Positions 9,464 to 18,324 of a stretch of DNA of 64,000 bases are shown here, in pieces. Made by a program: the position numbers and the translations under genes. Numbering within the stretch: the first letter of the stretch is position 1; the number at the start of each line of letters is the position of its first letter. Source of the stretch: Mycobacterium marseillense (GTDB lineage: Bacteria > Actinomycetota > Actinomycetes > Mycobacteriales > Mycobacteriaceae); contig NZ_AP022584.1 in the NCBI RefSeq assembly GCF_010731675.1, positions 1,674,001 through 1,738,000 on the forward strand, in the 5' to 3' direction. Under the pieces are notes generated by a model. The model was given only the letters and a program-made list of their open reading frames with translations. It made no database searches and was not told the origin of the DNA.

Positions 9464-10984
9464 TCACTGCGGCGGGGACGGCTGCGTTGCGGTAGACGGG
9501 CGGCTGGCCAGCGCCGGTTGTGCACCGGGCCGGTCGCGGCACAACGCCGCGATGTCGCATGGGACAGGTCCGCACCCGGCGGGAGGATTGGTTATCAACA
9601 GCGCGGCACACAACGCGCCCAGTGCGAATAGCGCGGCGCTCACCTCCAACACGTGGGCGAATCCGGCGGCGCTCGCCGTGCCGGCGGTGATCAGGCCCAT
9701 GGACCCGATCGACATGAGCGCGGCCAGCCGCGAGACGGCGTTGTTGATCGCCGACGCCAAGCCGCTATGTTCGGTCGGCACCGATGCCAGCATCACCGAG
9801 GTCAGCGGTGTGATCGTCGCGACCAGCCCGATGCTCAGCACGGTCATTCCGGGCAGCAGATCGGTGATCGCGTGGAATTCAACAGGTTTCGGGCGGATCA
9901 GCAGCAGCCCGATCCCCGCCAAGGTGGGGCCGACGATCAGGAAGGCGCGTGGTCCCACCCGCGCGGCGACGCGGCCGACATGACGGGCGAACACGAACGA
10001 CAGCGCCGGGATCGGCAGGGTGGCGAGTCCAGCCGCGGTGGCCGAGTACCCGCCGATTTCTTGGGTGTAGAGGGCGACGGCCAGCGAGCCCAGCGTCAGC
10101 GCACCGTAAACGAAGGCGGTGACGAGGTTGGCGGCAGCGAAGTTGCGAAAGGTGAACAGCGACAACGGAAGCATCGGGGTCCTACTGCGGTGCTGCCAGC
10201 GTGCGAAGCCGGCCAGGGCGGCAATCCCGAACACCAAAAGTGTGATGACCATCGGGTCGGTCCAGCCGTCACGTTGCGCTTCGATCAACGCGTACACGGT
10301 CGCTGCCAGCCCGCCCGCCGACAGGACCACTCCTGCGATGTCGACACGGGCGCCGTCGACCCGCCCCGACATCGGGCACAGCCAGAACGTCAGCGCATAA
10401 CCGACCGCCATGGGGATTGCCGACAGCACGAAAATCCAACGCCAGCCCAGGAAATCGACGCACAATCCACCCAGCAGGGGGCCCAACGCAAAGGCGGTCC
10501 CCGTCCACCCGGTCCAGACGCCGATCGCGGTGGACCGGCGTGCTTTGTCGAAGACCGTGTTGATCAGCGCCAGCGAGCCCGGCACGAGAAACGCCGCCCC
10601 CAGGCCTTGGATGAGGCGCGCGGTGATGAGCGTTGCCGGTGAGGTGGCGACCGCCGCCAGGACCGAGCCCGCCCCGAACGCCGACAGCCCGAACCGCATC
10701 ACCGGAACGCGCCCGAACAGATCCGAGATGGATCCGCCGGGCAGAATCGCGGCCGCCATCGCCAACAGGTAGCCGTCGATGATCCATTGCTGCGCCGCCA
10801 GGCCACCGCCGAGGTCGTGCTCGACCGCCGGCAGCGCCAGGTTGATCACGGTGGAGTCGAGGAACGCGACCATCGACACCGTCACCGCCACCACCATCGC
10901 GCGGCTGGTCGGTGCCGCGTCGCGCAACGTCACTGCAGGCGCCGAAGATCGTCGTGATCGCAGTTCATCGTTGTCCTCCTTCAT
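9464..10984 (-). CDS. MFS multidrug transporter, DHA2/EmrB-QacA type
   Basis: A 14-segment major facilitator of about 506 residues. Family motifs include FLDSTVINLALPAV in the first segment and the loop-2 signature SDLFGRVPVMRFGL. The motif-C-like sequence FALGPLLGG is in segment 5. It would export drugs or metabolites by proton antiport. The start is uncertain: ATG at 10984 is used, and GTG at 10999 is also open. A strong AAGGAGGA lies just inside the 10984 start, but the ATG it would serve is out of frame. It follows the nitroreductase by 51 bp. Confidence 0.85.
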   Translation of the reverse strand: MKEDNDELRSRRSSAPAVTLRDAAPTSRAMVVAVTVSMVAFLDSTVINLALPAVEHDLGGGLAAQQWIIDGYLLAMAAAILPGGSISDLFGRVPVMRFGLSAFGAGSVLAAVATSPATLITARLIQGLGAAFLVPGSLALINTVFDKARRSTAIGVWTGWTGTAFALGPLLGGLCVDFLGWRWIFVLSAIPMAVGYALTFWLCPMSGRVDGARVDIAGVVLSAGGLAATVYALIEAQRDGWTDPMVITLLVFGIAALAGFARWQHRSRTPMLPLSLFTFRNFAAANLVTAFVYGALTLGSLAVALYTQEIGGYSATAAGLATLPIPALSFVFARHVGRVAARVGPRAFLIVGPTLAGIGLLLIRPKPVEFHAITDLLPGMTVLSIGLVATITPLTSVMLASVPTEHSGLASAINNAVSRLAALMSIGSMGLITAGTASAAGFAHVLEVSAALFALGALCAALLITNPPAGCGPVPCDIAALCRDRPGAQPALASRPSTATQPSPPQ

Positions 10985-11035
10985 ATTTCGCTCCCGCACT
11001 GGTGACCGGCCCGCCGGTTGGCTGCGGTGGGCCGC

Positions 11036-11701
11036 TCACCACCGGTCGAAATGCAGCACCTCATCGAGCGGAATCCGTCTGGCGCGGCGGAAGGTCGTGC
11101 CGCTGTAGTAGGCGGTGGGGATCGTCGTGGCGTGATAGACGTTGCCGGGCAGTCCGAGGATGGCCCGCATCTCGCCGTCGGCCATGATGGTCACCCCGGT
11201 CCACGTGGTTCCCAGCCCCCGCGAACGCGCGGCGAGCATGTAGCTCCACGTCGCCGGCATCACCGAACTCCAATATTGGTTGGCGTTTTCGCCCGTCAGC
11301 GTGCCGTCGCCGTCGATGACCTCGACGCACGGGATCATCAAGACGGGGACCTCGCCGATGTGCTCGGCGAGATATGCCGCACTGTCGGACACTTTGCGCT
11401 GCTCGAGATTGCGCGCGGGATCGTCCTTGAACCGATCGGCGACTGCGTAAGGGGACGCGACAATCGAGTCCCAGGTGCGCCGGTATACCTCGGCGATCGC
11501 GTGACGCTGTTCGGCATCGGTGACCACGATGAAGCTCCAGTTCTGTACATTGGCCGACGTAGGCGCCTGCACCGCGATCTCCAGGCACTCCCGGATCAGG
11601 CCGATAGGAACGGGTTTGGTCAAATCGAGACGTTTGCGCACCGAGCGGGTCGTGGTCAGCAGTTCGTCAGTGGACAGGTCGACGATCGGGTAATCGCTCA
11701 T
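11036..11701 (-). CDS. Nitroreductase-family flavoprotein
   Basis: A 221-residue FMN-dependent nitroreductase fold. SVRKRLDLTKPV near residue 20 is the phosphate-binding start. APTSANVQNW near residue 45 and GLGTTWTGV near residue 163 are family signatures. These enzymes reduce nitro groups, quinones or enones with NAD(P)H. The ATG at 11701 overlaps the RidA stop (ATGA), so it is translationally coupled. It forms a QOR-RidA-nitroreductase unit with no intergenic bases. Confidence 0.85.
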   Translation of the reverse strand: MSDYPIVDLSTDELLTTTRSVRKRLDLTKPVPIGLIRECLEIAVQAPTSANVQNWSFIVVTDAEQRHAIAEVYRRTWDSIVASPYAVADRFKDDPARNLEQRKVSDSAAYLAEHIGEVPVLMIPCVEVIDGDGTLTGENANQYWSSVMPATWSYMLAARSRGLGTTWTGVTIMADGEMRAILGLPGNVYHATTIPTAYYSGTTFRRARRIPLDEVLHFDRW

Positions 11702-12087
11702 GCCGGCAGGATGGCGGTGACTTCGACTTCCACGCGGATGTTGGGCCACACCAGCCCGTCGATGATGCTGAACATGGCGGCGGGTCGGTGCTGGATGATC
11801 TCTTTGCTCACCGCCAGGTAGGCGGAAGCATTGTCACGGCTGGTGACCCATTGGCGCATGTAGACGATGTCGGTGAGCTTGGCGCCGGCCTTGGCGAGCG
11901 CGGCTTCGACGTTGGCCCAGCACTGGCGGGCTTCGTCGGTGAAGTCCTCAGGCAGGGTGCCGTCTTCGCGTACCCCGGGTGTGCCGGAGACGAAAATCTG
12001 TGTGCCGCCACCGGATACGGCGACAGCGTCGGCATAGTGTCCGATGTGGGCGGCCACTCCGGTGAGGATCGGGGTAATCGTGGTCAT
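11698..12087 (-). CDS. RidA/YjgF-family protein
   Basis: A 129-residue RidA-fold protein. RidA proteins hydrolyse reactive enamine/imine intermediates, and divergent members act in catabolic pathways. QIFVSGTPGVREDG in the first half and a C-terminal NIRVEVEVTAILPA are typical. The usual catalytic arginine environment (CxPxxxRxxVEV) reads WPNIRVEVEV here, so the Arg is kept while the Cys-containing loop differs. It overlaps both neighbours by four bases. Confidence 0.85.
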   Translation of the reverse strand: MTTITPILTGVAAHIGHYADAVAVSGGGTQIFVSGTPGVREDGTLPEDFTDEARQCWANVEAALAKAGAKLTDIVYMRQWVTSRDNASAYLAVSKEIIQHRPAAMFSIIDGLVWPNIRVEVEVTAILPA

Positions 12088-13064
12088 CGAGACTCCTTGG
12101 TGGTGTGAGCTTTTTTCGGCTGACTTCGTGAGATGTCTGTCGTGATGACGACTCCGCTGGCCTCGTGGCCTGCGACGACATGTGCGAGGGCGGCGGCGGC
12201 TTGGTCCAGGCCGCAGGCACGCGGGGTCGGCATGCTCAACCGACGGGAGGCGAGTAGCGCGGTGAGGCGGTCGAGTTGGGCCCCGTCGGAACGGACGTAA
12301 ACCGCGCTGACGCGGATCCCGCGGGTAGATGCGGGTGGGTCCGGGGTGATGGTGGCCAGCCGGCCGCCGTCGGAGAGCGCGGTCATCGCCGCAGCCGCAC
12401 CGCCCGGGGCGGCGTTGGCGACCGCGTCAATGGAGTCGTTCGCCAACGCCCTTGCGTGTTGGGGCCATAGCGGATCGCGGTAGTCGATCACTTCGCGGGC
12501 GCCGTGCCCGTGGACCCGGTCGGCGCTGCGCGGGCCGGCGGTGGCGAGCACATCGACACCACGCAGGGCGGCAAGCTGGACGATGAGCCCGCCGGTGATT
12601 CCACCCGCGCCATGAACGAGCAATGTTTCTCCACCGCGCAGGGCCAATGCCTCGGCGACCACCTGCTCGGCGGTCAAGGCCGGTACCGGAAAGATCGCTG
12701 CCGTCTCCCACGCAAGCTCGGGCGGCTTGCGGGCGAGCGATGCGACGGGTGCGATCACAGACGGCGCCCACGTGCCCTGGTCGCGTAGGGGCACGGGGTG
12801 GCACAGCACTTCATCGCCCACATTGAATCCGCTGGGCTGGGCACCGATGGCCTTGATGACCCCGGCGGCCTCGACGCCGAGCGCCAGTGGCGGCCCCGTG
12901 CCCACGTCCCAACCGCCGTAACGAACGATGTTGTCCCAGTTGCCAACCCCGGCGCCACGAATGTCGATGAGGACCTCGTCGGCCGCCAACGGTCGCGGGT
13001 CCTCCAGTTCAATGATCTCCACTTTGCCGCCGAGCGTGCGAACCCCCGCTACCAGCGTGGTCAC
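12084..13064 (-). CDS. Quinone oxidoreductase-like MDR-family enzyme
   Basis: A 326-residue medium-chain dehydrogenase/reductase of the zinc-free quinone oxidoreductase type. The N-terminal GroES-like domain has no zinc-binding cysteine set. The nucleotide motif VHGAGGITGGL is near residue 150. The likely role is NADPH-dependent reduction of a quinone or enone. Its stop overlaps the RidA start. The 57 bp before it carry no clear signal, so it may share a transcript with the flavin oxidoreductase upstream. Confidence 0.85.
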   Translation of the reverse strand: MTTLVAGVRTLGGKVEIIELEDPRPLAADEVLIDIRGAGVGNWDNIVRYGGWDVGTGPPLALGVEAAGVIKAIGAQPSGFNVGDEVLCHPVPLRDQGTWAPSVIAPVASLARKPPELAWETAAIFPVPALTAEQVVAEALALRGGETLLVHGAGGITGGLIVQLAALRGVDVLATAGPRSADRVHGHGAREVIDYRDPLWPQHARALANDSIDAVANAAPGGAAAAMTALSDGGRLATITPDPPASTRGIRVSAVYVRSDGAQLDRLTALLASRRLSMPTPRACGLDQAAAALAHVVAGHEASGVVITTDISRSQPKKAHTTKESR

Positions 13065-13121
13065 GGTGAGACGACCGTCCGCTCGTGGGTCATCGTGGTT
13101 CCTCTCATGGATGTGATTCGC

Positions 13122-14600
13122 TCATGCGCTCTTCTGGGCTTGCTGCGACTCGCTTTTCAGTAACGGGGCGAGTTCGGACTCTTGGGCGACGAGCAGATCC
13201 CAGACTTGATTGACCGTCGGGTGCGGCGCGACAGCGTGGCGTAGGAGACTGACCGGAACCTTCGCGACGATGGCCAGGGTGGCTGCTTGAACCAGTTCCG
13301 AGAATTCGGGGCCGACGAACGTCGCTCCGAGCACCGTGTTGGTCTCGGCGTTGATGACCAATTTCGCCCATCCGTAAAAGCCCTCCCTGAACAGGGCCAG
13401 GAATGACAGTGTGCCCGGATAACGGGCCGTTCGTGTCCGTACCGCGAACCCTTCTGCGCGGGCTCGACTTTCCGTGCGCCCGACCCAGGCCACTTGCGGC
13501 TCAGTGAAGATGACCTGTGCAAGGCTGCCGGCATCATGGGCAGTCAACTCGTTCTCGGACAGTTCTCGCCCCGCCGCCCGGGCCGCGATGATGTCGGCCA
13601 CGAGGCGCCCATGGTAGGTCGAGATATGAGACAGCCGAGCCCGCCCGGTGGTATCTCCCAGGGCATAGAGCCAGTCGCCTGCGACACCGACCGCCTGGAG
13701 ATGGTCGTTCACGGCAACGAACCCGCCGCTGGGCAGGCCGAGGGTTTCCAGTCCGATGTTGTCGGTATTGGTGCGCCGTCCGGCAGCCAGGATGAGCTCG
13801 TCTACCTCGATGGTCTGGCCGTGGAACGTTGCGGCGACGGGCCCGCCCGCCGCGGGACGCGCTACCGCCGACAACTCTGTCTCAAAGTGAATCGTGACGC
13901 CCTGGCTTCGCAGCGCCTGCGCGATCAGCTCGCGAGCCTCGGGTTCGCAGCTTGGCAGAAGGGTGCTCCCACGCACCAGAAGCGTTACCGCAGAGCCCAA
14001 TCCGGTCAGGATGGTCGCGAACTCGACACCGACGGGACCGCCGCCCACCACCAGCGCGCGAGGTGGCACCTCTGTCATGGTCGTCACGTCCCGATTGGTC
14101 CACGGGCGTGCCTGCGCCAACCCGGGTATCTGTGGCACGTTCGGACGGGTCCCGGTGGCCAGCACCACCGCGTGGCGCGCGGTCAAGACCGCTTCGGTGG
14201 TATCTCCCAGGGCGTAGGCCACCCGCACTGTTCGTTCGCCGCTCAACCGGCCGTACCCATGAAAAACCGTTACACCGGCTTCGCGCAGTGACGCTGTTCG
14301 GTCTTGGTCCGAGAGATTCTCAATGATCGCGTCGCGTTTCGCGAATATCGCCGCAATGTCCAATCCGTTGCCCGAAATAGCCTCTCGCACACCAGGGACC
14401 GCTTTCGCGAGGTTGAACACCTCGATCGGGCGAAGCAGCGTTTTGCTCGGGTTGCAACCCCAGTAATGGCACTCCCCACCGACCAAGCGATCCTCAACGA
14501 GCGCCACTGAAAGGCCCACGGACGCAAGCTTTCGCACTGCCGCCACACCGCCCACGCCGCCACCAACGACGATCACGTCGAAGTCTTTGCCGGCTTTCAT
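13122..14600 (-). CDS. FAD-dependent pyridine nucleotide-disulfide oxidoreductase (MerA/RclA/Lpd-like)
   Basis: A 492-residue class I flavin disulfide reductase. The FAD motif VVGGGVGGVAA is at the N terminus. The redox pair is intact in GGECHYWGCNPSK (Cys-x4-Cys). The NAD(P) motif VVGGGPVGVEF and the C-terminal dimerisation domain follow. The C-terminal HPTVNQ lacks the glutamate of the usual HPT-x-E active site, so it is unlikely to be a true lipoamide dehydrogenase. MerA-like or RclA-like metal or quinone reduction fits better. Its ATG overlaps the stop of the DoxX gene (ATGA). Confidence 0.82.
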   Translation of the reverse strand: MKAGKDFDVIVVGGGVGGVAAVRKLASVGLSVALVEDRLVGGECHYWGCNPSKTLLRPIEVFNLAKAVPGVREAISGNGLDIAAIFAKRDAIIENLSDQDRTASLREAGVTVFHGYGRLSGERTVRVAYALGDTTEAVLTARHAVVLATGTRPNVPQIPGLAQARPWTNRDVTTMTEVPPRALVVGGGPVGVEFATILTGLGSAVTLLVRGSTLLPSCEPEARELIAQALRSQGVTIHFETELSAVARPAAGGPVAATFHGQTIEVDELILAAGRRTNTDNIGLETLGLPSGGFVAVNDHLQAVGVAGDWLYALGDTTGRARLSHISTYHGRLVADIIAARAAGRELSENELTAHDAGSLAQVIFTEPQVAWVGRTESRARAEGFAVRTRTARYPGTLSFLALFREGFYGWAKLVINAETNTVLGATFVGPEFSELVQAATLAIVAKVPVSLLRHAVAPHPTVNQVWDLLVAQESELAPLLKSESQQAQKSA

Positions 14601-15136
14601 CTACCCTCGTATCCGAGATTTGGTACGCCCAGCCGCCGTGTGTGGGCGCGAGACTCACCCGTCACAACGAGCCGGCTCGCGACGGTTGAAAATTTCCGGA
14701 CCGAATGAGTGCCAGTGGTGTGTGACGACGATGGCGTGCCGAGTATCGCGTAGGCCGCGGCCGCACTCGCCGCGGAGAAGACGCTGTAGCTCAGCGGCGA
14801 TTCGACCCCGAGGGATACAGCCATCGCCGTTCCAAAGAGGATGAGCACCAAGCAGGTCGCCGCCCCAACGAGTTTTGGCCGCCAGCCCGAGATAAGGAGG
14901 ACGCCCAGGGTTGCTTCGGTGGCGGTGGCAACCCACACGATGACGGTCAATAACCATCCGGAAGCAAACGGGACAAGCTGGTGGGTGTAGTCGGCGAAGC
15001 GGGCCATGCTCCCCCAGCTTCCCTGCCCGAACGGTTTCCACCAACCGAATCGGTCGGCAACAGCGGACAGAAAGGCCGCCGCCAGCGAGAATCGCAATGC
15101 CATCCGGACGATTCGGGTCGGATCAGGGGTGCGCAT
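14597..15136 (-). CDS. DoxX-like membrane protein
   Basis: A 179-residue integral membrane protein with about four transmembrane helices, then a polar C-terminal tail of some 45 residues. Charged and aromatic residues after the first helix (ADRFGWWKPFG) are typical of DoxX-family proteins, which in mycobacteria link redox enzymes at the membrane. It is translationally coupled to the flavin disulfide reductase downstream, a pairing that fits a membrane-associated electron-transfer unit. Confidence 0.75.
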   Translation of the reverse strand: MRTPDPTRIVRMALRFSLAAAFLSAVADRFGWWKPFGQGSWGSMARFADYTHQLVPFASGWLLTVIVWVATATEATLGVLLISGWRPKLVGAATCLVLILFGTAMAVSLGVESPLSYSVFSAASAAAAYAILGTPSSSHTTGTHSVRKFSTVASRLVVTGESRAHTRRLGVPNLGYEGR

Positions 15137-15216
15137 GGACTTCTCCCGGAAATCGGAATGGCGTCAAATCGTGTATGTCGAACGGTGCGAACATTTTCCG
15201 TCGTTGACGCGCTGCC

Positions 15217-15651
15217 TCATCTTCTCGCGTTGTCGTCCGTGGTGAGTGGCCCGTCTCCGGTATCGAGCAGGAAGACCGCCAGCAATTCAGCGGGTTCAGT
15301 GGCGCTGGCATTTTCACTGATCGTGTGGTGCGCGCCGGGGGCTTCACTCCACGTCTCGCCGGGATGATAGACGCGCACCGGCTCACCTTCGACTTGACTG
15401 CGGATCGCTCCGGAGATCACGTAGGCCATGATGAACGCCGATTTCGCGTGGTGGTGAGCTCCGCTCTTGGCCCCGGGCGGATAGCTGACGGTCACTGCCT
15501 CGAGTGATTTGCCCGGAACATTGGTTGATTGATTGAAAACGGGGCGGACCACCGGGATTTGATCCGAATGCTCCGGCGTCGGCTCGGCGTATGCCCCAGG
15601 CGCGAACATCACCGCGACGGTCAGTGCGGCGAGCGCTACTTTCAGGGCCAT
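15217..15651 (-). CDS. Exported cupin-domain protein
   Basis: A 144-residue protein with a Sec signal peptide (hydrophobic core after MALK, cleavage probably after AYA near residue 22) and a single cupin barrel. The metal-binding set is visible: AHHHAKSAF gives the first motif's histidines, and HPGETWSEAPGAHHT the second. It is likely a periplasmic metal-binding protein of unknown substrate. It sits 80 bp before the DoxX gene on the same strand. Confidence 0.8.
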   Translation of the reverse strand: MALKVALAALTVAVMFAPGAYAEPTPEHSDQIPVVRPVFNQSTNVPGKSLEAVTVSYPPGAKSGAHHHAKSAFIMAYVISGAIRSQVEGEPVRVYHPGETWSEAPGAHHTISENASATEPAELLAVFLLDTGDGPLTTDDNARR

Positions 15652-15740
15652 TTTTGGCCGCCTTCCCTCGGGATGTCTGGACGACTGGCTGACGTGATCG
15701 CACGATGTGGGGTGACCGGTGCGGGTGCCGAGTCTCGTTT

Positions 15741-16661
15741 TCAGTCCTCGGCGACCCGCAGGATCGTCTTGCCGGGGATACGCTTGCCGGGGGCGAACGC
15801 GGTGGCAGCTTCGGCGAGCGGCAGCACGGCACCCACCACCGGTTTGAGGCGTCCGTCGCGCACTCGCGCGGCGAGGTCGGCGAGCTGAGCGCGGTCGGCC
15901 TCGACAAGGAAGAAAATCGCCCGTCCGTCGTGCGGCTGGGTCTTCGGCGGCTCGGCGATGGTGACGAGCGTCCCGCCAGCCCGCACCAGCGCGGCCGATC
16001 GGGCGAGAATTTCTCCGCCGATCACGTCAAACACCACGTCGACTTCGCCTGCGTCCTCGAGCTTTTCGGTCTCCAGGTCGAGGAAGGTGTGGACGCCGAG
16101 CTCGCCGGCCCGGTCTCGGTCTGCGGTCCGACCGGTACCGATGACGCGCGCACCGACTTCACGGGCGAGCTGCACCGCGATCGAGCCGACCCCACCGGCA
16201 GCGCCGTGGATCAGAACCGTTTGTCCGGCGGCGAGGCGGCCGTGGTCGAACAGGCCCTGCCAGGCGGCCAATCCAGAGATCGGGAGCGCCGCGGCAACAG
16301 TGTGGTCGATGTCCATCGGCAGCGGTGCGAGATTGCGGGCTTCCACCGCGGTGTACTCCGCCAGGGAGCCGTTGCGGGCCCAGTCGGCGAGTCCGAACAC
16401 CCGTTGACCGACACTCAAAAGGGTGGTGCCGTAACCTAACTCAACCACGACGCCCGATAGCTCGTGGCCGGGCACGCTCGGTGTGCGGTCATGACCCGAG
16501 CGGTCGATCCAGGTGTGCGGCCAGTCGAGCTCCCCGGTGGTGAAACCGGCGGCGTGTACCCGCACGACGACATCGTTGTCGGCCGCCTCAGGGTAGGGCA
16601 GGTCCGTTAGCGACAGGCCGGCGACACCAGCGTCACGATCTGAAACAGTGATGGCTCGCAT
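15741..16661 (-). CDS. NADP-dependent quinone/alcohol oxidoreductase, MDR family
   Basis: A 306-residue medium-chain dehydrogenase. The N-terminal domain has VPGHELSGVV, and the Rossmann motif IHGAAGGVGSIAVQL is near residue 151. The zinc-ligand cysteines are absent, so it belongs with zinc-independent quinone oxidoreductases despite its usual naming as an alcohol dehydrogenase. Its ATG overlaps the stop of the small gene upstream (TAATG), placing it second behind operator copy 3. An 89-bp gap separates it from the cupin gene. Confidence 0.85.
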   Translation of the reverse strand: MRAITVSDRDAGVAGLSLTDLPYPEAADNDVVVRVHAAGFTTGELDWPHTWIDRSGHDRTPSVPGHELSGVVVELGYGTTLLSVGQRVFGLADWARNGSLAEYTAVEARNLAPLPMDIDHTVAAALPISGLAAWQGLFDHGRLAAGQTVLIHGAAGGVGSIAVQLAREVGARVIGTGRTADRDRAGELGVHTFLDLETEKLEDAGEVDVVFDVIGGEILARSAALVRAGGTLVTIAEPPKTQPHDGRAIFFLVEADRAQLADLAARVRDGRLKPVVGAVLPLAEAATAFAPGKRIPGKTILRVAED

Positions 16662-16906
16662 TACAGGTCCTTCCTGATGGGGGTTAATGTCTCAGGGTCA
16701 GCCGTGAGCTGCGGTTGTACGCTGACGAGCTCAAGGCCTAGGTCACGGACCCGGTCGAGAAGCCCGTAAAGCTGTGACTGGTCGCGGATTTCACCGGTGA
16801 ACACGGTGTCGTTCGCACCGGCCTCGAGGCGCATCCCTTCAAGTGCGGACCCGAGCCGCTCGGTCACGCGGCCTCGAATGCAGATCTGGTAAATCGTCGA
16901 CTGCAC
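16661..16906 (-). CDS. Small conserved protein, first gene of operator-3 run
   Basis: An 81-residue protein of unknown function, with an alternating beta-strand and helix pattern (IYQICIRGRVTERL, then DQSQLYGLLDRVRDLGLELVSV). I recall similar small proteins in actinobacteria but cannot name a family. The GTG at 16906 is chosen because GGAGGG lies just upstream. The longer reading from 16939 would start inside the predicted promoter hexamer of operator copy 3. Confidence 0.65.
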   Translation of the reverse strand: MQSTIYQICIRGRVTERLGSALEGMRLEAGANDTVFTGEIRDQSQLYGLLDRVRDLGLELVSVQPQLTADPETLTPIRKDL

Positions 16907-16950
16907 TTGCCCTCCGCTCGCCAGCTGTTGAGCCAGCATTCATCGATCCG

Positions 16951-16992
16951 GGGTGAGTCGTCATCACCCGGCGGACAAATTCACCCGGGTGA
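16951..16992 (-). promoter_or_regulatory. Composite palindromic operator, copy 3
   Basis: TCACCCGGGTGA is at 16981-16992. On the minus strand, after 11 bp, block B is GGGTGATGACGACTCACCC (16969 down to 16951), and the hexamer TGCTGG starts at 16938. It points at the small gene starting at 16906. The sequence from block B to that start closely resembles the same stretch after copy 4, so the two promoter regions look duplicated. Confidence 0.85.
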
Positions 16993-17072
16993 GCGCCAAG
17001 CCATGACTGGGCGACTCGGAAGGCATTCGAGGCGGGCGGTTGGTCCGAGTCTCTTCCGCCGCCGGCACGCAG

Positions 17073-18299
17073 TCAACGCCCGATTTCGCTATCCGGTGGG
17101 TGCTGCGTGACGGTGATGGTGATCCTGGGCCGGCCTCGCGGGGCATTACCGGTGATGCCGCGTACCGCCATGCCCGCCAGAACCATTTCGTTGAGCAGGT
17201 TTTCTGGGATCGCCGCCAGGACCGTCGGAACAGTCTCGGACAGAGTGTCCGGTCCCGCTACCGAGATGCGCCTGATCGGCGGGGCGGTTGCGGTCCAATT
17301 CGGCGGCACCGATAGCGCGCCAACCGAGCAGGCCCGGCCTAAACCCGCCGATGATGCGGGCGCCGCATCGCCGCCTGCCCTCAGGTCTGCCGAACCCAAT
17401 GACATTGACGCGCTTGGCCCGAAGGCTTCCGGAGCCGCCCCCAAACGCTGCAGTATGGCGTCCATTTTGCTGGCACCGTCTGCGTCGTAGTGCGCCGCAT
17501 ATCCCAGGCCGGCGTACGAACCGGCCGTCCCCGTCGACGTGATGGCTGTCGCCACCGACGAGACGGCCAGATTCACCGGGCTCAGTAAGCTCAGCAATTC
17601 GAAGAACGATGGAAGTGGTGCCGCGGCCGATAGCGGTAAGCCAAGTCCTTCAAGCGCGTTGGGCATTGCGGAGAGCAGCCGCGAGCCCGTCGATATGACG
17701 GTCTGGGTGGCCGTGCCCGCAGACATGGCGCCGGCGTTCGCTGCTGCGGCTCCCTGGGCGGCGACGCCCGCTGGGTTCGAGGTGGGCGCGGGCGAGGTGA
17801 ACGGCGGTAACGCCGAAGCGGCAGCGGACAGGCCGGCATATTCGTACATTGCCCCGGCGTCTTGGGCCCACATTTCGCCGTACTCGGCTTCGGTGGCCGC
17901 GATCGCCGGTGTGTTTTGGCCGAGGATGTTTGTCGCGATCAGCAACATCAGTTGCGCGCGGTTGGCCGCCACCACCGGTGGGGGCACCGTCATCCCAAAC
18001 GCGGCCTCGTAGGCGGCCGCCGCGCCCCTGGCCCCGGCAGCGGCCTGCTCACACAGGACAGCCGTCGTCGTGAGCCACGAGATGTAGGGTGCGGCGGCGG
18101 CCGCCATCGCCACCGACGCGGAACCCCGCCATGCCGCGCTGGTCAGGTCCGAGATCACCGTCCCATAGGAGCCGGCTGCCGAATGCAGGTCGGCCGCCAA
18201 CCCGTCCCACGCCGCCGAGGCAGCCAGCATCGACCCGCAGCCGGGACCGGAATACATGCGGCCGGAGTTGATTTCTGGTGGCAGCGCCCCGAAATCCAT
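17073..18299 (-). CDS. PPE-family protein, PPE-SVP subgroup
   Basis: A 408-residue PPE protein. The N-terminal domain of about 180 residues starts MDFGALPPE (the PPE motif) and is alpha-helical and Ala-rich. The C-terminal part carries the SVP signature near residue 335 (GALSVPPNW). PPE proteins are secreted through type VII systems, normally as heterodimers with a PE protein. No PE gene adjoins it, so its partner must be encoded elsewhere. It is the last gene of the run from operator copy 4, 25 bp after the esterase. Confidence 0.93.
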   Translation of the reverse strand: MDFGALPPEINSGRMYSGPGCGSMLAASAAWDGLAADLHSAAGSYGTVISDLTSAAWRGSASVAMAAAAAPYISWLTTTAVLCEQAAAGARGAAAAYEAAFGMTVPPPVVAANRAQLMLLIATNILGQNTPAIAATEAEYGEMWAQDAGAMYEYAGLSAAASALPPFTSPAPTSNPAGVAAQGAAAANAGAMSAGTATQTVISTGSRLLSAMPNALEGLGLPLSAAAPLPSFFELLSLLSPVNLAVSSVATAITSTGTAGSYAGLGYAAHYDADGASKMDAILQRLGAAPEAFGPSASMSLGSADLRAGGDAAPASSAGLGRACSVGALSVPPNWTATAPPIRRISVAGPDTLSETVPTVLAAIPENLLNEMVLAGMAVRGITGNAPRGRPRITITVTQHPPDSEIGR

Positions 18300-18324
18300 C
18301 GTCGAAAACCTCAGATTCCTCTGG

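Noticed and set aside
13122..14600. Calling this gene dihydrolipoamide dehydrogenase (lpdC)
   Set aside because: The C-terminal active-site glutamate after HPT is absent and there is no ketoacid dehydrogenase neighbour.
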